A DNA stretch of 64,000 bases from positions 2,666,001 through 2,730,000 of the forward strand of contig NZ_LKAJ02000001.1 of assembly GCF_001431295.2 (NCBI RefSeq). Direction: 5' to 3'. How positions within the stretch are numbered: position 1 is the stretch's first letter; every line of letters begins with the position of its first letter. Below, piece after piece: positions 55,579 through 64,000 of this stretch. Position numbers and translations under genes: made by a program. The stretch comes from Candidatus Berkiella aquae (GTDB lineage Bacteria; Pseudomonadota; Gammaproteobacteria; Berkiellales; Berkiellaceae). The notes below the pieces were generated by a model. It was not told the origin of the DNA. It ran no database searches and worked only from the letters and a program-made list of their open reading frames with translations.

Positions 55579-58564
55579 TTTGTTCCGTATATTCAGGATA
55601 CAACGGTGCCATAATCGCAGCGACAATCTCCCGAGAATGTATTAAAAGCAACGCATTCACCAAGGTTTTGTGCTCATCACTAAGATAAGGCAATAAGTTA
55701 TCCAAAGATGTTTGTGAACCAAAACGCTGCATAATTTCAAAGCCATGCTCATGCAGCATTTTTTCAAACTGCTCTTTAGGAACACTTTGCATATTGCCCG
55801 GTTGTTCGGCTGAATAGTTCATCGATATTGCTAAAAGTCCTTCATGTTTTAAGACACGATACATTTCTGATAATAAAAATTTTCCTTGTTCGATAGACAA
55901 AAAAGGAAATTTTTCTAAATCAACAACATAATCAAAAAAATCACTTTTAAAAGGAAGACCATTTTGAATATCATGAGAGACTAAAAGCGAAGGTAATTCC
56001 GTTGCTTTAAATTTTTTCGCCAACATTACTTCATTATCATCCAATCCCCAATACAAAATCTGATTCTGTTCTGATAATTGATGACTTACTAAAAAATCAC
56101 GAAATGAAGCAGTCACACAACCAATATCTAAAACACACATGCTAGGTTTTGCTTGTTTGAATAATTGAGTCAATAACGTTGTAGTTTTAAAAAGATAATG
56201 CCATGCTGAATCTTTTTCGTCTTTTACAGAATGCAAATAACCTTCATAGATATCATTAAAATGACGATACGACGTTGAAATCATCGGCTCTGTTATTTTG
56301 GTCACTGAAACTGTAGATTGCACTAATAGTTGATTTTCGGATTCTTCGATTATGCTAGGTGGCGAAAGAAAGGCATTAAGAAGTAAATCATGAAAGTTTT
56401 TTTCTTTGCTTTTATTGTTGCCACGCTTTAATTTTTCAGCGTTCTGGTAGATTTTACTAGCCTCTCGAAGCTGACCATTTTTTTTCAACACTTGCACTAA
56501 ATCAAGATGTAATTGAAGATTAGACGGTGAATTTTCAAGCGCTTTTTTCAACTGTGAAATAGCCGTCTCGTCATCACCTAACTGGCTATGAATAATCCCT
56601 AACAAATGATACGCAGCATAATAATTGGGTTCTTCCAATAGCAATGCTTGGCATAACCTTTTTGCCGCTTCCAAATCTCCTCTATTGTAACAAAAGTACG
56701 CATTTCTCATATGTTCTTTAATCAGAACATCATGGTCATCTGTCACTTGCGGGGGACCGGCAGGCTCATTGAGCGCTTTTTCAAGTGTTGAAAAATGCTG
56801 CTTATAAAGTTGAAATAGGCCAACTTCCTTTTCATGAATATGACTAAAATTGAAATGATTATATTCTTGACAACCTAAGAAAGAGATAACCGTAGAAACT
56901 GTTTCTTCCGGTTTTTTTACTAAATCTTCATATTTTACTGTTAATATTTCATCAGAAAAAATACTTAACCAATAATTCATTAGTAACAAATGCTGTTGAT
57001 AGTAGCTCGCAATCTGTTTTACATCGACACTGTAAGCATGACCTTGAATAAAATATTTAAAATATAACGAAACACAATTGTCTAATGAGTCTCGTTGGCA
57101 ATAAATAAATTTAGTCTGAGGAAAGAGCGTTTTCATCAACCCCAAATACAAAAAGTGATTGGGCATGGTATCTATCAAATAACGTGGAGATTTCACATTA
57201 TCTCGTATCAGTCGTTGATAGTAACTTTCTCGCAATAAGTCAACCTGTTTTTGTGTTAAATGTTTCATCCAATAAGGATAACTACCTTGTGGTCTATCAC
57301 TAATTGGGATAGCTTCAGTACAATGATAGAGCCCTAGCTCTCCTTTGCCTTCAATCTCAGGATGCTGCATTAGTAAGGACTCTAATAAGCTCTTCCCTGA
57401 TCGTGGAACCCCGATGATAATGAGAGGCTGTGCTGATATTTCTTGGGCTTTACTAAATTTATCACGCTCAAACGCTTTATCTATTTTAATAATTTGCTGA
57501 ATATGATTGATTAAATTTTCTTCATTAAACTGCCTGTTTTTGGCAAGCAATTGATTGCCTTTGTTATAGTATTGAAATGATGTTTTATAATCTTGACAAT
57601 CCTGATAAATTTTTCCAAGCGCAAAATCATATTGGATTTCATCCGCAACCGATAGCTTCTCATCTTTCAATTCTAATATTTTTACAAGATCAGGATCATT
57701 CAACACTTCATACTGACGACACATTGAAAGATTTCGCCAATTGGATGGTAATCGAGGATTGATAGCAAGGGTACGACGTAATAAATCTTCTGCTTTAGAT
57801 ATCTCGTTTAATTCAATATAATTACTCGCAAGATTCGTCATGGCTGAAATATATTTGGGAGCTAATGCGAGTGAATTTTCAAAATAGGTATTGGCTCGCA
57901 ATAGTTGCTTGTCCATCGTTAACGCCGTGCCAAAATTATTTAAAAATACAGGATCATTTTCGATTAATTTATCAGCCTCTTCATAGTAATGTATTGACTC
58001 TACAAATCGACTTTGCAATTGATAAATAACTGCAAGATGATAAAAAGCTTTTGCATTTTTAGGTTCAAGCCTTAACACTTTATTAAAATAACGGATAGCG
58101 TCTGAATATTTTTTCTGCTTCTCGCAAAGATCCCCTAGAACTAAATAAGCTTTTATGTGTTGTTCATTGTATTTGATACATTGTAAAAATGCATTTTCAG
58201 CTGCTTGCAAATGTTCTCTGGCAATTTCAATACATCCCAATACAAAATAGAAGTTGCTATTTCTTGGCGTTATTGCAATAGCAGTTTGAATGGTTTTTTC
58301 TGCTGCTTCATAATCTTTTTTATCGAGCAAAATCAATGACCATAAACACAGCACTTCTTCATTTTGAGGAAATTTAGCTAGACATTGCTCGGCGAGCAGT
58401 GAAGCTTCGGTTACCTTAGCTTGTTGACGGAGCTCATGCGCACGCGCTAAATGCTGGGGTAAATTTTGAAGTGTGATAGGCACTGACACAGACATTGGCT
58501 TAATATCCAGCATGAGATCACATAATCTATAACAAAAGATATCGGTTAAAGGCTTTTCACTCAC
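55553..58564 (-). CDS. TPR-sulfotransferase-TPR-methyltransferase fusion protein
   Basis: 1003 residues, no signal peptide. About seven TPR units cover 40-345 (for example AYLVLGDLCEKQKKYSDAIR). A sulfotransferase domain (about 378-590) follows, with the P-loop PLIIIGVPRSGKSLLESLLM (PAPS phosphosulfate site; Lys-Ser in place of the common Thr-Thr), and FIYCQRDSLDNCVSLYFKYF as the 3'-phosphate site. Two more TPRs (about 615-700) come next. A SAM methyltransferase-like domain (about 765-950) then shows VLDIGCVTASFRDFL and LLSEMYRVLKHEGLLAISMN. TPR-sulfotransferases are common, but the C-terminal methyltransferase is unusual. It could modify a surface glycan or a host protein. Start at the ATG at 58564. 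It overlaps bioF. Confidence 0.85.
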   Translation of the reverse strand: MSEKPLTDIFCYRLCDLMLDIKPMSVSVPITLQNLPQHLARAHELRQQAKVTEASLLAEQCLAKFPQNEEVLCLWSLILLDKKDYEAAEKTIQTAIAITPRNSNFYFVLGCIEIAREHLQAAENAFLQCIKYNEQHIKAYLVLGDLCEKQKKYSDAIRYFNKVLRLEPKNAKAFYHLAVIYQLQSRFVESIHYYEEADKLIENDPVFLNNFGTALTMDKQLLRANTYFENSLALAPKYISAMTNLASNYIELNEISKAEDLLRRTLAINPRLPSNWRNLSMCRQYEVLNDPDLVKILELKDEKLSVADEIQYDFALGKIYQDCQDYKTSFQYYNKGNQLLAKNRQFNEENLINHIQQIIKIDKAFERDKFSKAQEISAQPLIIIGVPRSGKSLLESLLMQHPEIEGKGELGLYHCTEAIPISDRPQGSYPYWMKHLTQKQVDLLRESYYQRLIRDNVKSPRYLIDTMPNHFLYLGLMKTLFPQTKFIYCQRDSLDNCVSLYFKYFIQGHAYSVDVKQIASYYQQHLLLMNYWLSIFSDEILTVKYEDLVKKPEETVSTVISFLGCQEYNHFNFSHIHEKEVGLFQLYKQHFSTLEKALNEPAGPPQVTDDHDVLIKEHMRNAYFCYNRGDLEAAKRLCQALLLEEPNYYAAYHLLGIIHSQLGDDETAISQLKKALENSPSNLQLHLDLVQVLKKNGQLREASKIYQNAEKLKRGNNKSKEKNFHDLLLNAFLSPPSIIEESENQLLVQSTVSVTKITEPMISTSYRHFNDIYEGYLHSVKDEKDSAWHYLFKTTTLLTQLFKQAKPSMCVLDIGCVTASFRDFLVSHQLSEQNQILYWGLDDNEVMLAKKFKATELPSLLVSHDIQNGLPFKSDFFDYVVDLEKFPFLSIEQGKFLLSEMYRVLKHEGLLAISMNYSAEQPGNMQSVPKEQFEKMLHEHGFEIMQRFGSQTSLDNLLPYLSDEHKTLVNALLLIHSREIVAAIMAPLYPEYTEQTTFVCQIR

Positions 58565-58666
58565 TAGCGTTTTACCGTGTATTTACCTCTTTGTATGCAA
58601 AAATACTTGCCAAATTAATCATGTTCGAATAAATTGCCAGCATACAAACTCATGTAGGTAATTTAT

Positions 58667-60040
58667 ATGACAAATTCAAACACAATTAACATTTACACCC
58701 ATTCCGATTGTTTAAAACATAAGATGGAAAAGAACCATCCTGAAGCACCTACACGCTTAATTGCTTGTAAACAAGCTTTGCAGGCCGATCTTTCTCTCGC
58801 CAACCAATTGCGGTGGAAAAATGCACCTAAAGCAACCAAAGCACAATTAGCTAGGGTCCATGACAAAACCTATATTGATAGGACTTTTGCTCTTTCACCT
58901 CGTGAAGGGATTATCAAAAAGGATATTGATGCAAAAATGAATCCTTACACACTGTCAGCCGCATTAAGCGCTGCCGGTGCCCAAATTGCTGCTGTTAAAG
59001 ATGTCATAAATGGGAAAACAAAACGAGCGTTTTGTTTAGTACGTCCTCCTGGCCATCATGCTAGTCAGAATAAAGCTGCGGGCTTTAGTTTTTTTAATAA
59101 TGTCGCCGTAGGTGCGGCTCATGCTCTGAATGCTTTCAAATTAAAGCGCATCGCTATTATTGATTTTGATGTACATCATGGTGATGGGACAGAAAAAATA
59201 TTTTATAAAGATCCTCGAGTCCTGTTTTGGTCTAGCTTTCAACATCCTCATTATCCGCATGGAACTAAATTAGATGGGCATCCATCTCATATTAACCTTG
59301 CTCCCTTGAATGCAAACTCAGGTAGTAACGAGTTTCGTAAACGAGTAGAAACACAACTCATCCCGAGTTTAATCGCATTTAAGCCAGAATGTATTTTTAT
59401 TTCCGCAGGATTTGATGCTCATAAAGATGACAAGCTTTCCTCTATCAATCTCAATGAAGAAGATTATGCTTTCGTCACAAAAGAGATCTGTAAAGTTGCA
59501 GACAAATTTGCAAAAGGAAGAGTGATCTCAACGTTAGAAGGTGGCTATAACGTGAAAGCATTGGCTGCATCTGTGAAAAGTCATGTGAAGGCGATGGTCC
59601 CTAAATTTGAGCATTCTTTAACCCCCCCTATTTTATCTCAAGTGAAAAAGGTTAAAACACTCATCCCCAGCTTGCTAATATCTACGTTAGCAATGGCAAC
59701 ACAGTTAAGTCGCTTTGCATTAGTCGCTTTTCCATCGACTCTTTTGCTCAACTTTTGTATGGTTTTGTTTCCACTTGATCTGATTAGAACATGTAGAAAT
59801 CAATTCAAAACACAGCAACATGAAAACTATTGTTTAAAAACAGAAAAAGATATTAAACACCTTACACAATCTCAATCGGAAGCTTTTACAATCGGTAGAA
59901 AAGCAGCCCAAAGTTACACAGCACATCTTGGAAGCTTTTTTTCTTGGTCTGCTTATCGATCTCCAAAAGCATTTTATGCTGGCTTTGCCGCGAGCGAAGG
60001 TCAAAACAAAGTGTTAATGTCGCGGATTAAAAAGAAATAA
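58667..60040 (+). CDS. Histone deacetylase family protein with hydrophobic C-terminal extension
   Basis: 457 residues. The HDAC/acetylpolyamine amidohydrolase core (about 8-310) is intact: RPPGHHAS (126-133, tandem His), DFDVHHGDG (166-174, Zn ligands), GFDAHKDD (248-255) and EGGYN (291-295). Class II-type HDACs of bacteria are usually about 300-370 residues. Here 340-457 is an added region with a hydrophobic stretch (332-372, LIPSLLISTLAMATQLSRFA then FPSTLLLNFCMVLFPLDL) and a basic tail ending SRIKKK. This could anchor the enzyme in a membrane, possibly a host membrane if exported. No signal peptide. Plain HDAC activity on metabolites is the alternative. Confidence 0.88.
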   Translation: MTNSNTINIYTHSDCLKHKMEKNHPEAPTRLIACKQALQADLSLANQLRWKNAPKATKAQLARVHDKTYIDRTFALSPREGIIKKDIDAKMNPYTLSAALSAAGAQIAAVKDVINGKTKRAFCLVRPPGHHASQNKAAGFSFFNNVAVGAAHALNAFKLKRIAIIDFDVHHGDGTEKIFYKDPRVLFWSSFQHPHYPHGTKLDGHPSHINLAPLNANSGSNEFRKRVETQLIPSLIAFKPECIFISAGFDAHKDDKLSSINLNEEDYAFVTKEICKVADKFAKGRVISTLEGGYNVKALAASVKSHVKAMVPKFEHSLTPPILSQVKKVKTLIPSLLISTLAMATQLSRFALVAFPSTLLLNFCMVLFPLDLIRTCRNQFKTQQHENYCLKTEKDIKHLTQSQSEAFTIGRKAAQSYTAHLGSFFSWSAYRSPKAFYAGFAASEGQNKVLMSRIKKK

Positions 60041-60052
60041 CTTTTAAGAAAA

Positions 60053-60095
60053 TCAGAGGAAGAGTTGCGACTCTCCCTCTGAAAGTCGTATTTTC
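60053..60095. terminator. Hairpin between the HDAC and glycosyltransferase genes
   Basis: TCAGAGG-A-AGAGT, loop TGCG, ACTCT-C-CCTCTGA (60053-60082), followed by AAAGTCGTATTTTC on the plus strand. It sits in the 53-base gap between convergent stops and probably serves as a moderate terminator. Confidence 0.55.
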
Positions 60096-60888
60096 AATTA
60101 TGCGCCGACTGTAGTTTTTTCTTAGCTTGGGGCTCTATTTTATAATCGCCGCGAGAGAATAATCGTTCGATTAAACAGTAAAGAACAATAAATAAGTAGC
60201 GGCTGCCCATTTCACGTATTTTTAATTTAGAAACCCCTTCTTTGCGGTTATACCAAGCATTGGGGATCACGGCATATTGATAACCACGAATAATTGATTT
60301 TAAAGGTAATTCTACTGTTAAATTAAAATGATGTGCTAATAAGGGTTGCAATCCTGTTATCACATGCCGACGATAACATTTAAAAGCATTGGTAATATCA
60401 TTATAACGAAACTGAAATAGAACTCTGATAAAATTATTGGCTAACCGGTTTAAGATTTTTTTATGTAGTGGATAGTCAACGGCTTTGCCACCTGGCATGA
60501 ATCTTGAACCAAAAACGCAATCATAGCCCTCTTGTAGCTTACGATAAAATCTCACAATATCTTCAGGTGCATCAGAGCCATCGGCCATCACAATTACAAC
60601 CGCATCGCCGGTAAATGCTTGTAACCCACAACGAACTGCTAAACCAAATCCATTGGGAGGTGCATTATTAATATAACGCAACGTTGGATGTTGATTCATC
60701 AATTGTTTGAGTGTCAATTCAGTATTGTCACTACTATTATCATTGATGACTAAAATTTCATGAGGAATATTGGCTTGATTTAAGCGTGCGATCAATGTTG
60801 GTAATAAATTTTGCAAATTGACCGCTTCATTGTGTGCAGGTATAACAACGGACAATTTATCAAGCACATTTTTATCATGCATATTCAT
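60094..60888 (-). CDS. Family 2 glycosyltransferase (dolichol-phosphate-mannose-synthase-like)
   Basis: 264 residues from the ATG at 60888 (AAGG 8 bases upstream). The longer frame from 60918 lies inside the upstream gene. The GT2 fold is visible: [34 protein letters not shown] and the metal site [14 protein letters not shown], then [14 protein letters not shown]. The C-terminal [20 protein letters not shown] resembles Dpm1/GtrB-type enzymes that load a sugar onto a lipid carrier. It is the last gene of the glycan operon, overlapping the epimerase stop. Confidence 0.9.
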   Translation of the reverse strand: MNMHDKNVLDKLSVVIPAHNEAVNLQNLLPTLIARLNQANIPHEILVINDNSSDNTELTLKQLMNQHPTLRYINNAPPNGFGLAVRCGLQAFTGDAVVIVMADGSDAPEDIVRFYRKLQEGYDCVFGSRFMPGGKAVDYPLHKKILNRLANNFIRVLFQFRYNDITNAFKCYRRHVITGLQPLLAHHFNLTVELPLKSIIRGYQYAVIPNAWYNRKEGVSKLKIREMGSRYLFIVLYCLIERLFSRGDYKIEPQAKKKLQSAHN

Positions 60889-61957
60889 AAGAGCTACCTT
60901 GGGTTTCTTTAATGGCATGATAAATTTCTGTTAAGGTGGTGATTAAATTATATTGAAAATCCCAATTAGGATAATCTTGTTTAAATTTACGCACATCGCT
61001 AACCCACCAAATATGATCACCAATGCGGTTATCATTGACATAATTCCACATTAATTCTTCACCACTGATTTCTTGGCAGAAACTAATGGCTTCCAGTACC
61101 GAACAATTATTTCCTGGCCCGCCCCCAAGATTATAAACAGCACCCGATTTAGGGGCTTCAATAAAATGCCACATGGCGGAAACTAAATCGAAACTATGAA
61201 TATTATCGCGCACTTGCTTACCTTTATAACCGTAGATGCTATAAGGCTTATGCGTGATTGCACAGCGCATGAGATACGCTAAAAAACCATGTAATTTAGT
61301 ACCAGAATGTGCAGGCCCTGTCAGACATCCACCGCGAAAACAGACGGTATTCATACCAAAATAGCGTCCATATTCTTGGACCATTAAATCAGCTGCCGCT
61401 TTAGAAACGCCAAAAAGACTATGTTTGTTCTGATCGATGCTCATATTTTCATCAATACCAAAACCATAATAAGGATGAAGCGTTGCAACTTCAAAACGTC
61501 TGGCGAGTTCTTCTAATGGTAGATTATTCGGGGTATCGCCGTAGACTTTGTTGGTGCTCAAATAGATAAACGTGGCATCTTTACAATGTTGACGAGTGAG
61601 TTCAAGTAAATTCAAAGTACCATTGGCATTCACCGTAAAATCAACATGAGGATTGGATGCTGCCCAATCATGCGAAGGCTGAGCTGCTGCATGAATAATC
61701 ACGGCGATATCATTAGCGTAGTGCTTAAATATTTTTTCTAGAGTCGCATTATCGCGAATATCACAATCATAATGTTGATAACTGGGAACCTGACGTTTTA
61801 ATGATTGCAGATTCCACTGCGTGCAAGCTTCTTCCCCAAAAAAGGATTTACGCATATTGTTATCGATACCAACAACTGACATTCCTTTGTCAGCCAAAAA
61901 TTTCACGGCCTCTGATCCAATTAATCCTGCTGATCCGGTAATGATTGCTACTGCCAC
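60875..61957 (-). CDS. NAD-dependent sugar epimerase/dehydratase (RfbE-like)
   Basis: 360 residues, extended SDR fold. NAD site [37 protein letters not shown] is the following core. The position of the catalytic Tyr of YxxxK reads [20 protein letters not shown], so it is Phe (codon TTT at about 61414). I recall that this subfamily, close to CDP-paratose 2-epimerases, often has Phe there, so this may not be a defect. [19 protein letters not shown] is a subfamily marker. It is probably a sugar-nucleotide epimerase in surface-glycan synthesis, forming a pair with the next epimerase. Confidence 0.85.
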   Translation of the reverse strand: MAVAIITGSAGLIGSEAVKFLADKGMSVVGIDNNMRKSFFGEEACTQWNLQSLKRQVPSYQHYDCDIRDNATLEKIFKHYANDIAVIIHAAAQPSHDWAASNPHVDFTVNANGTLNLLELTRQHCKDATFIYLSTNKVYGDTPNNLPLEELARRFEVATLHPYYGFGIDENMSIDQNKHSLFGVSKAAADLMVQEYGRYFGMNTVCFRGGCLTGPAHSGTKLHGFLAYLMRCAITHKPYSIYGYKGKQVRDNIHSFDLVSAMWHFIEAPKSGAVYNLGGGPGNNCSVLEAISFCQEISGEELMWNYVNDNRIGDHIWWVSDVRKFKQDYPNWDFQYNLITTLTEIYHAIKETQGSSYEYA

Positions 61958-62048
61958 AATACGCTTCCTTTTTATCCATTGATCCTTTTATTATACTCAG
62001 TGCGCTCCAAGATGCGAAGCATGACTTAAAGGACGAACTTGTAGGGGT

Positions 62049-63116
62049 TTATGCCGTGAAAATGGGTGCAAGCATCGCTTTGTGCTCACACATCCAACGA
62101 TCAATCTCTTCCACGATTTGCGGGATCTTGATTTGTGGTGCCCATTGAGTTTTCTGATTTACTTTGGTAATGTCAGTAACATAGTATGGGATATCAGCTT
62201 CACGTGTTTGCGGATCACAATCAATCTGACATTGCTTTCCTGTAATGTCAGACACAATGGCTGTTAACTCGCATAACGAAAGACTGTTCGCATAGCCGCC
62301 TCCCACATTGTACACCGCACCTTGATGATCTTCTGCTGAACACATTTGCCGCAACAAGAGCTGATACAAATCATTCACATGCAAGACATCTCGTACTTGC
62401 ATACCTTCCCCACCAAATCCCATGTATTTAAGGCCGCCCCCAAAGACATGTCTTGCAACCCACAATGCCATAAACCCTTGATCGACTTTGCCCATTTGCC
62501 AAGGACCTGCCAGTACACCGCAACGATTAATGATGGCAGGAATACCATACATTTGGCTGTATTCATGAATCAATAATTCGCCACAAAGCTTGGTTGCCCC
62601 ATAAAGAGAACGAAAACCTTCTATTGAAAAATGCTCCGCAATTCCCTTTGAACAAAGCCCGCTTACCGTTTCTTTCAGATCAAGTTCAAAGCGTTGGTTC
62701 TCTATTTTTAAGGGTAATGCTCTTAAAGCTTGAATGGGATAAACACGACTGGTCGATAGAAATGCCATCTTACCGCCGTATTGCCGCAAATATTCCAAGC
62801 AATTAATGAGCCCTAATAAATTGGTATTCATCAAATAAGCAGGGCTATCACCATATCCGGCATGAACACTAGGCTCAGCAGAGCATTCTATTAACCAATC
62901 AATTTCTTTAATTTTGGCAAGATCTTCGCTATTGCGCACATCACCATGCACAAATTCAACACCTTGTTCTCTTAATCGTGTGAGATTTAATTCACTTCCC
63001 CGACGACTCAAATTATCTAGACAAATAACATGACAATCTTGATGGTGTTGCTTAAAGGTAATTGCTAGGCTTGAGCCAACAAAGCCAGCACCGCCTGTGA
63101 TTAATATTTTTTTCAT
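62049..63116 (-). CDS. NAD-dependent nucleotide-sugar epimerase/dehydratase
   Basis: 355 residues, extended SDR. NAD site ILITGGAGFVGSSLAITF, active-site Ser in AFLSTSRVYPIQ and YGATK (intact Tyr and Lys in SLYGATKLCGELLIHEYSQM). GGEGMQVRDVLHVNDLYQLL is the usual substrate-end motif. It is closest in style to CDP-paratose 2-epimerase or UDP-sugar epimerases. Its ATG overlaps the stop of the upstream membrane gene (ATGA). A 91-base gap separates it from the second epimerase. Confidence 0.87.
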   Translation of the reverse strand: MKKILITGGAGFVGSSLAITFKQHHQDCHVICLDNLSRRGSELNLTRLREQGVEFVHGDVRNSEDLAKIKEIDWLIECSAEPSVHAGYGDSPAYLMNTNLLGLINCLEYLRQYGGKMAFLSTSRVYPIQALRALPLKIENQRFELDLKETVSGLCSKGIAEHFSIEGFRSLYGATKLCGELLIHEYSQMYGIPAIINRCGVLAGPWQMGKVDQGFMALWVARHVFGGGLKYMGFGGEGMQVRDVLHVNDLYQLLLRQMCSAEDHQGAVYNVGGGYANSLSLCELTAIVSDITGKQCQIDCDPQTREADIPYYVTDITKVNQKTQWAPQIKIPQIVEEIDRWMCEHKAMLAPIFTA

Positions 63117-64000
63117 ACGGTTCCTTTGCGCGTAAAGACGGCATACCCCTCACAACTCTCTTGTCGCTTAAACGTTTGTAAACTGGCGCCATCAAATTCA
63201 TCGGTGACAGGAGAAGGCAAAATGAGCGCATTAAAATATCCCTTCTCAATAAGGCCACCAATCCCGTTATCCTCAAAAGGGATCCCCATTTGTCGATCGC
63301 TCCAATAGTTATAAGCCAATACAAAGGTATGAGGGCTTGCGTTCATCCAAGGCAAAGCGCCATAGTGATTAATGACAAATACCGGTTGGGGTAACGTTGC
63401 AATGCAACTTTGTAATGCCGTCATTGAATGGTGTTGTGATGATAAAGCTTGCGACCGGTTTTGTAATATCACACTGCCAATCGCCCCTACCCATAGTAAT
63501 CCTGCGATAGCGGTAGCTAGCGTTATCATTCTAGAAGGAATGACTATCAAACTAAGCGCTTTACCAATGAACAACGTTAAAAATAATAATGCAATAAAGT
63601 GATAATTTTCAGCGCTACCCACTTTGCTACTAGCAGGCAATAAAATCAGCGACCACACCATTAATCCTAAAATACTTAATTGAATGGCAGGATCTTGACG
63701 TAATTGGCGAGCATCATTTGCATTACGAATCGCAGCAATGAATACAGCCACGAAAATCAACCAGATTGGGAAAGTCTTTTTAAAAAACGCGAGCGTATTG
63801 CCAAGGAACACCGCGCTTGATAGCGGGATCGCGGTATTAACGAAAAAGAGCATATTACGGGCATTGGCAGATAACAAGGCAAAAGAGCAGGCATATAAGC
63901 TAACCAATAATAAACTAAATATCACGCAAGCAAACCATTGCCTACGCCATAGTAGTAACAATCCAATCGCCCCAGGCATCACAATGTTGATCTGCTTACA
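63113..64000 (-). CDS. Integral membrane protein of the glycan operon, 5' end outside the window
   Basis: The frame is open from the window edge to the TGA at 63113, about 295 residues of the C-terminal part. At least six hydrophobic helices are followed by a soluble end (about 120 residues: PVFVINHYGALPWMNASPHT and ESCEGYAVFTRKGTV). The layout, helices then a periplasmic tail, fits GT-C-type glycosyltransferases of the PMT/ArnT kind, but the catalytic N-terminal loop lies outside. It is the most upstream gene of the operon in view. Confidence 0.65.
   Translation of the reverse strand, partial: CKQINIVMPGAIGLLLLWRRQWFACVIFSLLLVSLYACSFALLSANARNMLFFVNTAIPLSSAVFLGNTLAFFKKTFPIWLIFVAVFIAAIRNANDARQLRQDPAIQLSILGLMVWSLILLPASSKVGSAENYHFIALLFLTLFIGKALSLIVIPSRMITLATAIAGLLWVGAIGSVILQNRSQALSSQHHSMTALQSCIATLPQPVFVINHYGALPWMNASPHTFVLAYNYWSDRQMGIPFEDNGIGGLIEKGYFNALILPSPVTDEFDGASLQTFKRQESCEGYAVFTRKGTV

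Noticed and set aside
1-64000. tRNA, rRNA, insertion sequences and prophage
   Set aside because: Read for but not seen: no transposase or integrase motifs, no tRNA-like cloverleaf and no rRNA sequence recognised by eye.

Overview
The window reads as the chromosome of a gammaproteobacterium, most likely from the order Legionellales (Legionella/Coxiella/Berkiella-like). This rests on the AT-rich, densely packed genome, the Lap/Lss-type type I secretion genes, and several proteins with eukaryote-like domains (ankyrin-like, macro, histone deacetylase, TPR-sulfotransferase) of the kind intracellular bacteria use as effectors. The genus is an inference. I saw no rRNA, tRNA, CRISPR array, insertion sequence or prophage.

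1-10.4 kb, all on the minus strand: a surface-adhesion control block. In transcription order it holds a receiver-PP2C phosphatase, a STAS protein, the type I secretion ATPase LapB, the adaptor LapC, a LuxR-type response regulator, a TolC/LapE-like outer membrane channel, the periplasmic protease LapG and the c-di-GMP receptor LapD (cut by the window edge). LapD sequesters LapG when c-di-GMP is high; LapG otherwise cleaves a giant RTX adhesin exported by LapBCE. The adhesin itself is not in the window.

10.5-23 kb: envelope genes (alginate-export-type barrel, MlaA lipoprotein with a long charged tail, OprP-type porin, a very large membrane protein with two related halves), then the RNA helicase HrpA. 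22.9-23.75 kb: a decayed ankyrin gene.

23.75-37.3 kb: metabolism and transport. This stretch has an M61 peptidase, GlpD, a YafJ-like amidotransferase, a TolC/MacA/MacB-like efflux operon with overlapping genes, two MFS transporters, a short MscS channel and the penicillin-binding protein DacB.

37.3-45 kb: a 1347-residue protein joining ankyrin-like repeats, a glycosyltransferase-like domain and an SF2 helicase. It is the most unusual gene here. After it come an inverted-repeat-rich intergenic region, PurU, a membrane protein, a small ankyrin-like protein and an HPt-like protein lacking its histidine.

45-60 kb: a secreted DJ-1/PfpI protein, a thioesterase, two autotransporter-type beta-barrel proteins, a lipoprotein hydrolase, a macro-domain protein, BioF, a TPR-sulfotransferase-TPR-methyltransferase fusion and a histone deacetylase with a hydrophobic C-terminal extension. 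Several are candidate secreted effectors.

60-64 kb, minus strand: a surface-glycan operon with a partial integral membrane protein, two nucleotide-sugar epimerases and a family 2 glycosyltransferase.
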